Part shown: positions 54,045-62,418 of the stretch, piece after piece
Layout: each line of letters begins with the position of its first letter
Position numbering within the stretch: position 1 is the first letter of the stretch
DNA from: Sphingomonas sp. Mn802worker
GTDB lineage: Bacteria > Pseudomonadota > Alphaproteobacteria > Sphingomonadales > Sphingomonadaceae
Length of the DNA: 64,000 nucleotides
NCBI RefSeq assembly: GCF_000382485.1
Contig: NZ_AORY01000004.1
Span: 248,001-312,000 of the forward strand
Direction: 5' to 3'
The notes under the pieces: generated by a model
Databases searched by the model: none
What the model was told of the DNA's origin: nothing
Seen by the model: the letters and a program-made list of their open reading frames with translations, nothing else
Made by a program: the position numbers and the translations under genes

Positions 54045-54721
54045 GCCGTCACCTCTGCCTTCATCGCATCGCACAGGTCGGCGTAGCGATGCACGATCGC
54101 CTCGGCCCCGGCGGCGCGCAGCAGCGCCTCGTCATGGTAGCCCCAGGTGACGCCGATCGCGCGCACGCCCGCGGCGCACGCCATCTCCATGTCATAGCTC
54201 GTATCGCCGATCATCACGGTCCGATCGGGTGTCGAGCCGACCTGTTCCATGCACGCGCGGATCATCGACGGGTGCGGCTTCGACGGGTGCCGGTCGGCCG
54301 TCTGCAACGTGACGAATCGATCGGTGAGTCCGTGATGCGCCAGAACGTGCGCCAGACCGCGGTCGGACTTGCCGGTCGCGACGCCGAGCACCCAGTCGTC
54401 CGCGGCCAGCCGGTCGAGCGCCTCGACCAGCCCGTGGTACAGCGGCTCGGCCTCCAACGCTCCGTCCGCGCGCATCCGCTGGAACGCGGCCTTGTAGTCG
54501 TCCGCCACCGCATGGTGGAATGCGGCGTCGGCACCCGGCGCAAGCACCGCGACCGCCTCGACCAGGCTCAATCCGACGATGCCCCGGATCGCCTCAGGCG
54601 AGGGTGCTGTGATACCATTTCCCGCGAACGCCTGCTCCATCGCGCGACAGATGTTGGCATGACTGTCGACAAGGGTGCCATCGCAGTCGAAGAGCGCGAG
54701 GCGGACGGGCGTATCGGGCAT
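54041..54721 (-). CDS. HAD-superfamily hydrolase (phosphoglycolate phosphatase-like)
   Basis: A 226-residue HAD phosphatase. LALFDCDGTLVDSHANICRA is motif I with the nucleophilic aspartate (about residue 11). LGVATGKSDRGLAHVLAHHG contains motif II, KPHPSMIRACMEQVG the lysine and VMIGDTSYDMEMACAAGV motif III/IV. Resembles Gph and YjjG-type enzymes; substrate not fixed. It starts MPDTPVRLALF at ATG 54721. First of a three-gene overlapped operon with atp12. Confidence 0.9.
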   Translation of the reverse strand: MPDTPVRLALFDCDGTLVDSHANICRAMEQAFAGNGITAPSPEAIRGIVGLSLVEAVAVLAPGADAAFHHAVADDYKAAFQRMRADGALEAEPLYHGLVEALDRLAADDWVLGVATGKSDRGLAHVLAHHGLTDRFVTLQTADRHPSKPHPSMIRACMEQVGSTPDRTVMIGDTSYDMEMACAAGVRAIGVTWGYHDEALLRAAGAEAIVHRYADLCDAMKAEVTA

Positions 54722-54928
54722 GGTCAGGGCTCTAGCAGCGGTCGGCGCAGCCCGCCATTGCTTCGTCGGCGCGGCACAATGCTGATGGGCAAGGAACGAT
54801 CCGGCTCGATCGGCAAGGCGTTGTTCTGGCACGACGAGTGTTGCTTCACCCGCTAGGTTCGTTAACTTGGATATGTTTAACACCGGCATGACCGCGGGGA
54901 GAATAAGCGGTCGCAGCGGGTGAGATCG

Positions 54929-55129
54929 ATGTTCGGTGCGGTTGCCTTTACCTACGGCTTGTTGTTGACCTTCGTCATGTCGGGCGCCTCGCGCAATGCG
55001 AAGCTGAGCCGTCCCAACCCGGCGATGCTCTCCGCCATCGGCTATGTGCTGGTCGGCATCACCAGCGGCGCATCGCTGCTCCTGTTCGGCTACGCTGGCT
55101 GGAGCTACCTGAGCGGCATCGCGGTATAG
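54929..55129 (+). CDS. Small 2TM membrane protein
   Basis: A 66-residue protein starting MFGAVAFTYGLLLTFVMSGA. Two hydrophobic segments (3-20 and 37-60) flank a polar loop with SRNAKLSRPNPAM. GGGTGAG lies eight bases before ATG 54929; GTG 54920 is an alternative. No family recognised. Sits alone between divergent and convergent neighbours. Confidence 0.6.
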   Translation: MFGAVAFTYGLLLTFVMSGASRNAKLSRPNPAMLSAIGYVLVGITSGASLLLFGYAGWSYLSGIAV

Positions 55130-55226
55130 GCGCCAGGACGCGGGCCGCGCCGCGACGGCCGCGTCTCCCATCGTCCAGATGCGGCACCTTCGTCTCTCGT
55201 CACGCCGCGACACCTGACGTTCGTCG

Positions 55227-56327
55227 TCACTCGTCGCGGCTGCCGCGCCCGCGCCGCTCGCCGCGCCGCGCCTTTCGCACCCCCTTGGCATGGGCGCGCG
55301 CCTTGGCCTTTTTCTCCTCGCGCGTCGGGGGTACGAAGTCGTTGATCGGCATAGAATTGCCCGCCATCTCCTCGAATCCCAGGCTCGCCAGGCTCTCGGC
55401 GAAATGCTGCGGCAGCTCCGCGGTCACGTCGATCTCACCGCCATCGGGGTGATCGACGCGGATGCGGCGCGCGTGCAGGTGCATCTTGCGGCTGATCCCG
55501 CCGGTCAGGAACGCCGCCGGACCGCCGTACTTGCCGTCGCCGACGATCGGATGGCCGATCGCCGCCATGTGGACGCGCAACTGGTGCGTGCGCCCGGTCA
55601 GCGGTTGCAGCTCAACCCAGCAGGTGCGGTTGCCCGCACGCTCGATCACGCGGTAGCGGCTGCGCGCTGCCTGCCCCTCCGCCTCATCCACGTGCATCTT
55701 CTCGCCGCCGGTGCCGGGCTGCTTGGCGATCGGTAGCTCGACCATGCCATCGTCGATCGAAGGGACCCCGACGACCAGCGCCCAATAGACCTTCTTGGCC
55801 GTGCGGCTTGAGAAGGTCTTGGCGAAGAACGCCGCCGCACGCGACGTGCGCGCGACCAGCAACGCGCCCGACGTATCCTTGTCGAGCCGGTGGACCAGCT
55901 TGGGCCGTCCCTCCAGATCGTCCTGCAACGCGTCGAGCAACCCGTCGACATGCGCGGTCGTCTTGGTGCCGCCCTGCGTCGCCAGACCCGGCGGCTTGTT
56001 GAGCACCAGCGCCTGCGCGTCGCGGTGGATCACCATCTCGCGCGCGAACGTCTGCTCGTCGGTCGTCAGCGGCGTGCGCTCCCGCTGCGGGCGCGCGGTA
56101 GTGCGCACCGCTTCGACCGGCGGGATACGCAGCGTCTGACCCGCCTGCACGCGGTCGCCGGGGCCTACGCGTGCGCCGTCAAGGCGAAGCTGCCCCGTCC
56201 GCGCCCATTTGGCGACGGTCGTGAAGCTCGTCGCATCAAGGTGCCGCTTGAACCAGCGATCGACGCGGATGCCATCGTCATCGGGCGCGATGACGAACTG
56301 GCGGACGTTCTCGACGACCTTGTTCAC
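55227..56327 (-). CDS. RluC/RluD-family 23S rRNA pseudouridine synthase
   Basis: A 366-residue enzyme. The N-terminal S4 domain reads IRVDRWFKRHLDATSFTTVA with LRLDGARVGPGDRVQAGQTL; the catalytic aspartate is in KLVHRLDKDTSGALLVARTS (about residue 180); LTGRTHQLRVHMAAIGHPIV is the RluA-family block. The C-terminal tail is basic (KKAKARAHAKGVRKARRGER). The GTG start overlaps the crcB stop (GTGA). The rRNA site cannot be read from sequence alone. Confidence 0.93.
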   Translation of the reverse strand: MNKVVENVRQFVIAPDDDGIRVDRWFKRHLDATSFTTVAKWARTGQLRLDGARVGPGDRVQAGQTLRIPPVEAVRTTARPQRERTPLTTDEQTFAREMVIHRDAQALVLNKPPGLATQGGTKTTAHVDGLLDALQDDLEGRPKLVHRLDKDTSGALLVARTSRAAAFFAKTFSSRTAKKVYWALVVGVPSIDDGMVELPIAKQPGTGGEKMHVDEAEGQAARSRYRVIERAGNRTCWVELQPLTGRTHQLRVHMAAIGHPIVGDGKYGGPAAFLTGGISRKMHLHARRIRVDHPDGGEIDVTAELPQHFAESLASLGFEEMAGNSMPINDFVPPTREEKKAKARAHAKGVRKARRGERRGRGSRDE

Positions 56328-56698
56328 GCAACACCCCGCACGATCGACACGCCCGCGAACAGCGCGACGATCGATCCGATTACCGACGCCGCGACATAGC
56401 CGAGTGCGGGCACGATCGCACCGCGCTCGATCATGTTGACCGTGTCGAGCGAGAAGGACGAAAAGGTCGTGAACCCGCCCAGCACGCCGATCGCGAGAAA
56501 CAGTCGCCACCCTTCAGGCGCGGAGACGCGCGCCAGCACGCCGGTCAACAACCCCATCAGCAATCCACCGACGAGGTTGACGGTCATCGTGCCCCACGGC
56601 CAGTCGGGGCCGAGCAGCGATAGCGTGAAGCGTCCGGTCAGGTAGCGCCCGGCCGAGCCGAGCGCGCCGCCTGCCATGACGGGAAGAAGCGCATTCAT
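56324..56698 (-). CDS. crcB: Fluoride channel CrcB (Fluc)
   Basis: A 124-residue membrane protein with four helices. GGALGSAGRYLTGRF opens it, GTMTVNLVGGLLMGLLTG contains the conserved N of Fluc and GVLGGFTTFSSFSLDTVNMI the FSTF-like channel phenylalanines and the GGxTTFSTF motif. It forms a dimeric fluoride exporter. No fluoride riboswitch is visible upstream. Followed with overlap by the pseudouridine synthase gene. Confidence 0.95.
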   Translation of the reverse strand: MNALLPVMAGGALGSAGRYLTGRFTLSLLGPDWPWGTMTVNLVGGLLMGLLTGVLARVSAPEGWRLFLAIGVLGGFTTFSSFSLDTVNMIERGAIVPALGYVAASVIGSIVALFAGVSIVRGVA

Positions 56699-56787
56699 CC
56701 ACGCGCCCTACCGCCAAACCGCTGCGAAAGGAATGCGTGGTCGCGGGTCGACAGACCTGCGGGGGCGTCGGCGCGCGAACCGTCCGC

Positions 56788-57546
56788 TCAGCCGCCGTCC
56801 GCCATCAGGTCGACGTCGGTGCCGCCGTCCTGCCGCGCGCGCATCAATGCCAGGAATGAGCCCCCGCCGCGGCGGTTGCCCGCCAGCACGTGCTCGGCCC
56901 CGTCGGCCTGGTGCTGGGCCGTGTAACCCGCGTCACCCGACTTGGTGTAATACCAGTCGAGCAGTCGCTGCATCGGTGCGGCGCTGGAGAAGCTGACGAC
57001 GCGAAGCGCGCAACCCTGCCCATCGGCGCCTGCGGCCTCGGTCACGCGCGCGTCGGGGTAGAGCGGTACCTCGCGCGGCAGCCGGTTGGCCCAGCCGGCG
57101 GAATAGTCGACGTTTGCGGCGCATTGCCCGGTACGGCCGCCCTGCGCCTCCGCCAGCGCGCCGAGCGTCAGCGAGCGGCGTGCGATTGCGCACTGACGGC
57201 ACTCGCCGGTGGCAGCGGGAGCGCTGCGCAACGCCTCGCCCGGTGATGCGGCGAGCGCGGCTGGCTGAGCGTGCGCGGCGGCGGCGATGTCGACCGGGGG
57301 CAGTGCTCCGCTCTGCGGCTGCGTCGGCGGGCGCACCGTGTCGGCGTTGGCCTGCTGCACCAATGACGGATCGACCATGATCTGGTCGCGCAGCGCCGCG
57401 GTGAGCGCCGGATCGGCCGCGGCGGAGGAAGCCGCGGTGCTGGTTACGGCGGCTGCCGGACCGGGAGCGGCAGATTGTTCGGGCGTCTGGTCGCCGCAAC
57501 CGGCAAGCGCGAGCACGAGGAGGGCGGAGAGAAGAAAGCGGGTCAT
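56788..57546 (-). CDS. Hypothetical lipoprotein
   Basis: A 252-residue protein starting MTRFLLSALLVLALAGCGDQ; LALAGC is a lipobox. An Ala/Pro-rich linker of about 80 residues is followed by a conserved-looking domain with paired cysteines (CRQCAIARRSLTLGALAEAQ, GQCAANVDYSAGWANRLPRE, CALRVVSFSSAAPMQRLLDW, YYTKSGDAGYTAQHQADGAE). Known homologs are sphingomonad hypotheticals. ATG 57555 three codons earlier is possible. Confidence 0.75.
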   Translation of the reverse strand: MTRFLLSALLVLALAGCGDQTPEQSAAPGPAAAVTSTAASSAAADPALTAALRDQIMVDPSLVQQANADTVRPPTQPQSGALPPVDIAAAAHAQPAALAASPGEALRSAPAATGECRQCAIARRSLTLGALAEAQGGRTGQCAANVDYSAGWANRLPREVPLYPDARVTEAAGADGQGCALRVVSFSSAAPMQRLLDWYYTKSGDAGYTAQHQADGAEHVLAGNRRGGGSFLALMRARQDGGTDVDLMADGG

Positions 57547-57653
57547 CAGGTCCATCGCAGCTCGAACGATGCGCCCGCTATGCCGCCGACGCCGTTAAGG
57601 AAGCGTGTGACAAAATGTGTGTCATCCTTGCAAGACACCGAGGGTGAGGCCAC

Positions 57654-57884
57654 ATGGATGTCATGTTCAACATCCTTTCGATCCTGATCGGCCTCGTCGC
57701 GCTGGTGCTCGGCATCGTGCCGTTCCTGCCGTTCTTTGCCTGGGGTTACTGGTTCGTCATCCCGATCGCCATCGTCGGCGCCGCGATCGGCGCGCTGTCG
57801 TCGTCGAACTCGGGGCGCAACCTGAACCTCGTCCTGATCGTCATCTTTGCGGCGCGTCTGATGCTGGGCGGCGGCATCCTCTGA
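57654..57884 (+). CDS. Small hydrophobic membrane protein
   Basis: A 76-residue protein starting MDVMFNILSILIGLVALVLG behind GAGGGTGAGG. Two to three hydrophobic segments (NILSILIGLVALVLGIVPFL, WFVIPIAIVGAAIGAL, LNLVLIVIFAARLMLGG). No family recognised; resembles small superfamily membrane proteins common in sphingomonads. Ends in a good terminator. Confidence 0.7.
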   Translation: MDVMFNILSILIGLVALVLGIVPFLPFFAWGYWFVIPIAIVGAAIGALSSSNSGRNLNLVLIVIFAARLMLGGGIL

Positions 57885-57888
57885 TGTG

Positions 57889-57921
57889 AAAAGGGCTCGG
57901 TATCGTACCGAGCCCTTCTAC
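57889..57921. terminator. Bidirectional intrinsic terminator
   Basis: AAGGGCTCGGTA pairs perfectly with TACCGAGCCCTT around TCG, flanked by AAA and TCT. It lies between the convergent stops at 57884 and 57939. Confidence 0.88.
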
Positions 57922-57938
57922 CTTAGCCCTCTCGGCGG

Positions 57939-58499
57939 TCAGCGGCAGCGCACGTTGCCGCGATCGACCGACTGGCCGAGCAGTGCACCGCCGCCCGCGC
58001 CGATCAGCGTGCCAAGCAACCGCGAACCGCCGCCCGCGATCACATTGCCGAGCGCACCGCCCGCCAGCCCGCCGACCACAAGCCCGGTCGTCCCGTCGTT
58101 GCGGCGGCAATAATAACGATTGTCGCTGCCGCGATAGATGCGGTCGTTACGTCCGAGCGATCGCGTCTGGTAGTAGCGGCCGTCACGATAGTAACGATCG
58201 GCGTAATAACCACGCTGACCCGGCTCGAACCGGTTGTAGTCGTAGCGGTTCGACTGACGCCAGTCGCGCACGTCCTTGCGGTAATCCTTGCGCGCATCGC
58301 GGATGTCGTCGCGATATTCGCGGTGCGCATCGCGCACGTCGCGGCGATTGTCGGCATCGCGAATGTTGTCGCGGTAATCGCGCCGTGCATCACGCACGTC
58401 ACGATTATAGTCGCGATTGGCCTGATAAGGGTTCTGCGCCAAGGCGGGCACCCCGCCCAGCGTCGTAGCGGCCAGCGCCGCGGCAAGAACAATACGCAT
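57939..58499 (-). CDS. Glycine-zipper protein with charged helical repeats
   Basis: A 186-residue secreted protein. MRIVLAAALAATTLGGVPAL is the signal, cut near ALA-Q. Residues about 25-75 are a long charged repeat of DYRDDIRDARK-like units (RDVRDARRDYRDNIRDADNR and RDVRDAHREYRDDIRDARKD). Then RYYQTRSLGRNDRIYRGSDN, YYCRRNDGTTGLVVGGLAGG and LLGTLIGAGGGALLGQSVDR, a glycine zipper, with tail NVRCR. Same cysteine plan as the genes at 44810 and 59102. Probably in or near the outer membrane. Confidence 0.85.
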   Translation of the reverse strand: MRIVLAAALAATTLGGVPALAQNPYQANRDYNRDVRDARRDYRDNIRDADNRRDVRDAHREYRDDIRDARKDYRKDVRDWRQSNRYDYNRFEPGQRGYYADRYYRDGRYYQTRSLGRNDRIYRGSDNRYYCRRNDGTTGLVVGGLAGGALGNVIAGGGSRLLGTLIGAGGGALLGQSVDRGNVRCR

Positions 58500-58578
58500 C
58501 AAACAACTCCAACTTGCAGGATAAGGTGAAAACCTAGCCAAACCCGGCCGGTTGCATGAACAAGAAACTACGCGACGT

Positions 58579-59010
58579 TCACGCGGTCTTCAGCGTTTTC
58601 TCAAGCGTGATTTCCGCGTTCAACAATTTGGAGATCGGGCAATTCGCCTTTGCGTCGTCGGCGATCCGATCGAAGTCCGCCTGCTCGATGCCGGGTACGC
58701 TGGCGACCAGTTCAAGCGCGGACTTGCTGACCTTGAAACCTGCGCCATCCTTGTCGAGCGTGACCTTCGCCGTCGTCTCCAGCGTGCCGTCGCTGTGTCC
58801 CGCCTCGGCCAGTGCAAAGCTCAACGCCATCGTGAAGCAGCTCGCATGCGCGGCGGCGATCAGTTCCTCAGGGTTGGTGCCCGGTTCATTCTCGAACCGC
58901 GTGTTGAAGCCATAGGCATTGTCGGACAGCACGCCCGACTGCGTCGACACGTGCCCCTTGCCGTCCTTGCCCAGACCTTCGTACCGGGCGGATGCGCTTC
59001 TGACCGACAT
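58579..59010 (-). CDS. OsmC-family peroxiredoxin
   Basis: A 143-residue OsmC/Ohr-fold protein starting MSVRSASARYEGLGKDGKGH. The redox cysteines are in HASCFTMALSFALAEAGHSD (about residue 56) and DDAKANCPISKLLNAEITL (about 122). GTNPEELIAAAHASCFTMAL is typical of OsmC. It reduces organic peroxides; a second enzyme of this superfamily besides ohr. It lies between two glycine-zipper genes on the same strand. Confidence 0.92.
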   Translation of the reverse strand: MSVRSASARYEGLGKDGKGHVSTQSGVLSDNAYGFNTRFENEPGTNPEELIAAAHASCFTMALSFALAEAGHSDGTLETTAKVTLDKDGAGFKVSKSALELVASVPGIEQADFDRIADDAKANCPISKLLNAEITLEKTLKTA

Positions 59011-59027
59011 GGATGCTCCTTGATATG

Positions 59028-59064
59028 GAAACGGGTGTGGTTCCGCGAGGAGAACCACACCCGT
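59028..59064 (-). terminator. Terminator hairpin after the 59102 glycine-zipper gene
   Basis: ACGGGTGTGGTTC (59031-59043) pairs perfectly with GAACCACACCCGT (59052-59064). On the minus strand it is followed by TTTCC. It lies between the glycine-zipper stop and the osmC start. Confidence 0.7.
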
Positions 59065-59101
59065 ACGCTTCGGTTGCATTCAGCCGTGCGTCAGCCACGC
59101 A

Positions 59102-59407
59102 TCATCGGCACTGGCGATCCCCGTTGCGCTCGATCGCACGTCCTGCCAGCGCGCCACCGACCCCGCCCAATACGGTACCGAGTGTGCGATCACCGCGCGT
59201 ATCGATCGTGCGCCCGACCAACGCACCCGCCACGCCGCCGACGACCAGCCCGGTGGTGCCGTTCGGCTTGCGGCAGCGCAGCCGCCCGTCATTGCCGCGC
59301 CACTCGCGATACGAATAACGCTTGCGCGCATCGGCATCGTGGGTCGTCGCGATCAACGTCGGCAGGACCATCGTGGTCGCGCCAAGCGCCAGCATCAGAT
59401 TACGCAT
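59102..59407 (-). CDS. Glycine-zipper 2TM envelope protein
   Basis: A 101-residue secreted protein starting MRNLMLALGATTMVLPTLIA, with cleavage near DADA-R. The mature part KRYSYREWRGNDGRLRCRKP leads to NGTTGLVVGGVAGALVGRTI and DTRGDRTLGTVLGGVGGALA, the glycine zipper, ending DRQCR. DTRGDRTLGTVLGGVGGA is identical to the block in the gene at 44810, so the two are close paralogs. GGGAGA precedes ATG 59407; an ATG two codons upstream is possible. Confidence 0.85.
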   Translation of the reverse strand: MRNLMLALGATTMVLPTLIATTHDADARKRYSYREWRGNDGRLRCRKPNGTTGLVVGGVAGALVGRTIDTRGDRTLGTVLGGVGGALAGRAIERNGDRQCR

Positions 59408-59547
59408 GAACATTCTCCCGGTTTGTTTCGCGTTGAAGATGAAACGGACGCTGGATGCCACCTGTTGCATGAACCTGAAACAACGTCGCGTTCATCGCAG
59501 ACGCGAAGCGAGTGGCAGCTGGATCGGACCTGTGTCAGGCTCGCAAG

Positions 59548-60258
59548 ATGAGCGAAATCCGCAACATCGTGATCCTCACCGGGGCTGGCATCTCCGCGGA
59601 AAGCGGGATCGCGACCTTTCGCCGGCCAGGCGGCCTGTGGGAAGGGCACCGCGTCGAGGATGTGTGCACGCCTGAAGCGCTGGCGGCCGACGCGACGCTC
59701 GTCCATCGCTTCTACGATGCGCGCCGCGCGGCGCTGAACCATGTCGCACCCAATGCGGCGCACGTCGCGCTGGCGCGTCTCGATGCGGCATGGACAGGGG
59801 AGTTGCTGATCATAACGCAGAATGTCGACGATCTGCACGAGCGCGCGGGCACGAAGCGGTTGCTCCACATGCACGGCGAACTGCGCTCGGCATTATGTGG
59901 GTTGTGCGGCATACGCACCGCTTGGGAAGGCCCGCTGCCACCCGGTGCGCCGTGCCCGGACTGCGGTGAAAATGCCTTGCGCCCAGACATCGTCTTCTTC
60001 GGAGAAATGCCGTACCAGATGGATCGGATCGAGCAGGCGCTGGAACACGCCGACCTGTTCGTCTCGATCGGCACCTCGGGCGCGGTCTACCCCGCCGCCG
60101 GCTTCGTTCGACTCGCCGCGCATGACGGCGCGGAGACGCTCGAGCTGAATCTCGAACGCTCGGCAGGCAGCGACTGGTTCAACGAAACGCGGCTTGGCCC
60201 CGCAAGCGTGCTGGTGCCGGCGTGGGTCGAGGAGGTGATCGGCGCGCAGGCACGCTGA
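59548..60258 (+). CDS. cobB: NAD-dependent protein deacylase (sirtuin, CobB-like)
   Basis: A 236-residue class III/SIRT5-type sirtuin that removes lysine acyl groups using NAD. ILTGAGISAESGIATFR (about residues 8-24), ITQNVDDLHERAGTKRLLHM with HGEL (catalytic histidine) and LRPDIVFFGEMP are the core motifs. The zinc cysteines are CGLC and CPDC. FVSIGTSGAVYPAAGFVRLA follows. Start ATG 59548. Convergent with era. Confidence 0.94.
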   Translation: MSEIRNIVILTGAGISAESGIATFRRPGGLWEGHRVEDVCTPEALAADATLVHRFYDARRAALNHVAPNAAHVALARLDAAWTGELLIITQNVDDLHERAGTKRLLHMHGELRSALCGLCGIRTAWEGPLPPGAPCPDCGENALRPDIVFFGEMPYQMDRIEQALEHADLFVSIGTSGAVYPAAGFVRLAAHDGAETLELNLERSAGSDWFNETRLGPASVLVPAWVEEVIGAQAR

Positions 60259-60262
60259 CCGC

Positions 60263-61183
60263 TCAATCGACCCAGTCGAGCCCCAGGTCACGGTAGACGC
60301 TGCGGTCCTCATCCCAGTCGGGCTTGACCTTGACGTGCAGGTACAGGTGCACCGGCCGATCGAGCAGTACCGCCAGCTCCGCCCGCGCGCGCGCGCCGAT
60401 CTCACGAATGCGCGCACCCCCCTTGCCGAGCACGATCGCGCGCTGCGTCACGCGCTCGACGAGGATTTGCTGGTGGATTTCGGCCGAGCCGTCCGCGCGT
60501 TCCTCGAACTTCTCGGTTTCCACCACGCTCGCGTAGGGCAGCTCGGCGTGAAGCTGGAGGTAGATCTGCTCGCGTGTTACCTCGGCGGCGAGCGCGCGCT
60601 CGCTCGCGTCCGACACCTGGTCCTCGGGGTAGTGCCACGGCCCCGCGGGCATCGCGGCGGCGAACGCGTCCTTCAACTCCTTCACCCCATCGCCGGTCTG
60701 CGCGGAGATGAAGAAGGTTTCGGCGAACGGCAGCATCGCGTTCAACCGCTCGGCGTGGAGCAGCAGCTTGGGCTTGTCGGCCAAGTCGACCTTGTTGAGC
60801 ACGAGGTAAATCGGCTCCGATCGGCCTTTCAGCGCTTCGGCGATTTCCGTGACCTTGGGGCCGAGCCCGCCCTTGGCATCGACCACCAGCGCGATCACGT
60901 CCGCACCCTCGGCCCCGCCCCAGGCGGCGGCGACCATCGCGCGGTCGAAGCGGCGCTTCGGCTCGAAGATGCCGGGTGTGTCGACCAGCAGCAATTGCGT
61001 CTCGTCACGGATCGCAACGCCCATCAGCTTGGTCCGCGTCGTCTGCGCCTTGGGGCTGACGATCGCGACCTTCTGCCCGACCAAAGCGTTAACGAGCGTC
61101 GATTTGCCCGCGTTGGGCGCGCCGACGATTGCGACAAGGCCGCAGTGCTGCGCGGCCGTGTTAGCTTCCGAAATCTCGCTCAC
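60263..61183 (-). CDS. era: GTPase Era
   Basis: A 306-residue GTPase for 16S rRNA maturation. VAIVGAPNAGKSTLVNALVG is G1 (about residue 16), KAQTTRTKLMG covers G2, LVDTPGIFEPKRRFDRAMVA is G3, and LVLNKVDLADKPK is G4. The C-terminal KH domain has RAIVLGKGGARIREIGARAR and ELAVLLDRPVHLYLHVKVKP. The GTG start overlaps the dnaJ stop (GTGA). Confidence 0.95.
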   Translation of the reverse strand: MSEISEANTAAQHCGLVAIVGAPNAGKSTLVNALVGQKVAIVSPKAQTTRTKLMGVAIRDETQLLLVDTPGIFEPKRRFDRAMVAAAWGGAEGADVIALVVDAKGGLGPKVTEIAEALKGRSEPIYLVLNKVDLADKPKLLLHAERLNAMLPFAETFFISAQTGDGVKELKDAFAAAMPAGPWHYPEDQVSDASERALAAEVTREQIYLQLHAELPYASVVETEKFEERADGSAEIHQQILVERVTQRAIVLGKGGARIREIGARARAELAVLLDRPVHLYLHVKVKPDWDEDRSVYRDLGLDWVD

Positions 61184-62301
61184 TCCCCGGCGAACGCGTT
61201 CTTGAGGCGCGAGAAGAAGCCCTGACTCTGCGGGCATTCGTCACCCGTCTCGGTTTCGCGGAACAGTTCCAGCAACTCGCGCTGGCGGGTCGACAGCTTG
61301 GTCGGCGTCTCGACGTCGATCTGGATCACAAGGTCACCGTGGCCGCGGCCCTGCAGCACCGGCATGCCCGCGCCGCGCTGGCGCAATTGCTTGCCCGACT
61401 GGATGCCGGCGGGGATGCGGATCTCGTGCGCGCGGCCGTCGAGGCCGGGGATCGACATCGTGCCGCCCAGCGACGCGGTGGTGAAGCTGATCGGCGCGCG
61501 CGCGAACAGCGTCGTGCCCTCGCGCTCGAACAGGTTGTGCCGCTTTACATGCAGGAAGATGTAGAGGTCGCCGGGAGGCGCACCGCGCGCGCCAGCCTCG
61601 CCCTCGCCCGACAGGCGTACGCGCGTGCCCTCGTCGACGCCGGGCGGTACGTTGACGTTCAGCGTCTTGGTCTGCTCGACCCGGCCCTCACCGCGGCAAT
61701 CGCTGCACGGCGTGTCGATCACCTCGCCCGAGCCGTGGCAGGCCGGGCAAGCGCGCTCGACCACGAAGAAGCCCTGTTGCGCGCGCACCTTGCCGTGGCC
61801 TGCGCAGGTCTTGCACTGGTGCGCGTGGGTGCCGGGCTTCGCACCCGAGCCGTGGCAGGTGTCGCACGCGACCGAGATGTCGACGGTGATGTCGCTCTGC
61901 TTGCCGTGATACGCTTCTTCGAGCGTGATCTCCATGTCGTAGCGTAGGTCGGCGCCGCGCCGCTGCTGCGCGCGTCCGCCCTGCTGGCGACCGCCCATGA
62001 ACTCGCCGAACACGCTCTCGAAAATGTCGGAGAAGCCGCCGAAATCCTGCGGACCCGCACCACCGCCGCCGTTCTGAAACGCCGCGTGGCCGAAGCGATC
62101 GTAGGCCGCCCGCTTCTGCGGGTCCTTGAGGCAATCATACGCTTCGCTGACGGCCTTGAACTTGGCCTCTGAATCCTTGCAGCCGGCATTCTTGTCGGGA
62201 TGGTACTTCATTGCGAGCTTGCGGTACGACGACTTGATCGTGCCGGCGTCTGCGGTGCGCTCGCATTCGAGCAGTTCGTAATAGTCGATCGTGGTGCTCA
62301 T
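61180..62301 (-). CDS. dnaJ: Chaperone protein DnaJ
   Basis: A 373-residue DnaJ. The J domain (YYELLECERTADAGTIKSSY, YHPDKNAGCKDSEAKFK with HPD) is followed by a G/F stretch, four zinc-finger repeats C-x-x-C-x-G-x-G (CDTCHGSGAKPG, CKTCAGHGKVR, CPACHGSGEVI, CSDCRGEGRV) and the C-terminal substrate-binding domain. It stimulates DnaK, encoded 117 bases upstream. Start MSTTIDYYELL at ATG 62301. Confidence 0.97.
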   Translation of the reverse strand: MSTTIDYYELLECERTADAGTIKSSYRKLAMKYHPDKNAGCKDSEAKFKAVSEAYDCLKDPQKRAAYDRFGHAAFQNGGGGAGPQDFGGFSDIFESVFGEFMGGRQQGGRAQQRRGADLRYDMEITLEEAYHGKQSDITVDISVACDTCHGSGAKPGTHAHQCKTCAGHGKVRAQQGFFVVERACPACHGSGEVIDTPCSDCRGEGRVEQTKTLNVNVPPGVDEGTRVRLSGEGEAGARGAPPGDLYIFLHVKRHNLFEREGTTLFARAPISFTTASLGGTMSIPGLDGRAHEIRIPAGIQSGKQLRQRGAGMPVLQGRGHGDLVIQIDVETPTKLSTRQRELLELFRETETGDECPQSQGFFSRLKNAFAGE

Positions 62302-62385
62302 GCCGGCCTCGTTTTGCCCTCTCCACGGGAGGGAAGGGAAGTGAGCCGACGCATCGCTCTGCGAGACGCCGGCCCCTCACCCCGG

Positions 62386-62408
62386 CCCTCTCCCCGGCGG
62401 GGAGAGGG
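62386..62408. repeat. CCCTCTCCCC/GGGGAGAGGG hairpin, REP-like
   Basis: CCCTCTCCCC pairs perfectly with GGGGAGAGGG around GGC, within a C/T-rich block (CCCCTCACCCCGGCCC just before). It lies in the 117-base dnaK-dnaJ spacer. Similar CCCTCACCC...GGGGAGAGGG blocks are common intergenic repeats in proteobacteria; here it may act as terminator or stabiliser between the two cistrons. Confidence 0.65.
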
Positions 62409-62418
62409 GGAACGCAAT

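Noticed and set aside
56699-56787. Fluoride riboswitch upstream of crcB
   Set aside because: The short region before crcB shows no convincing pseudoknot motif of the crcB riboswitch.
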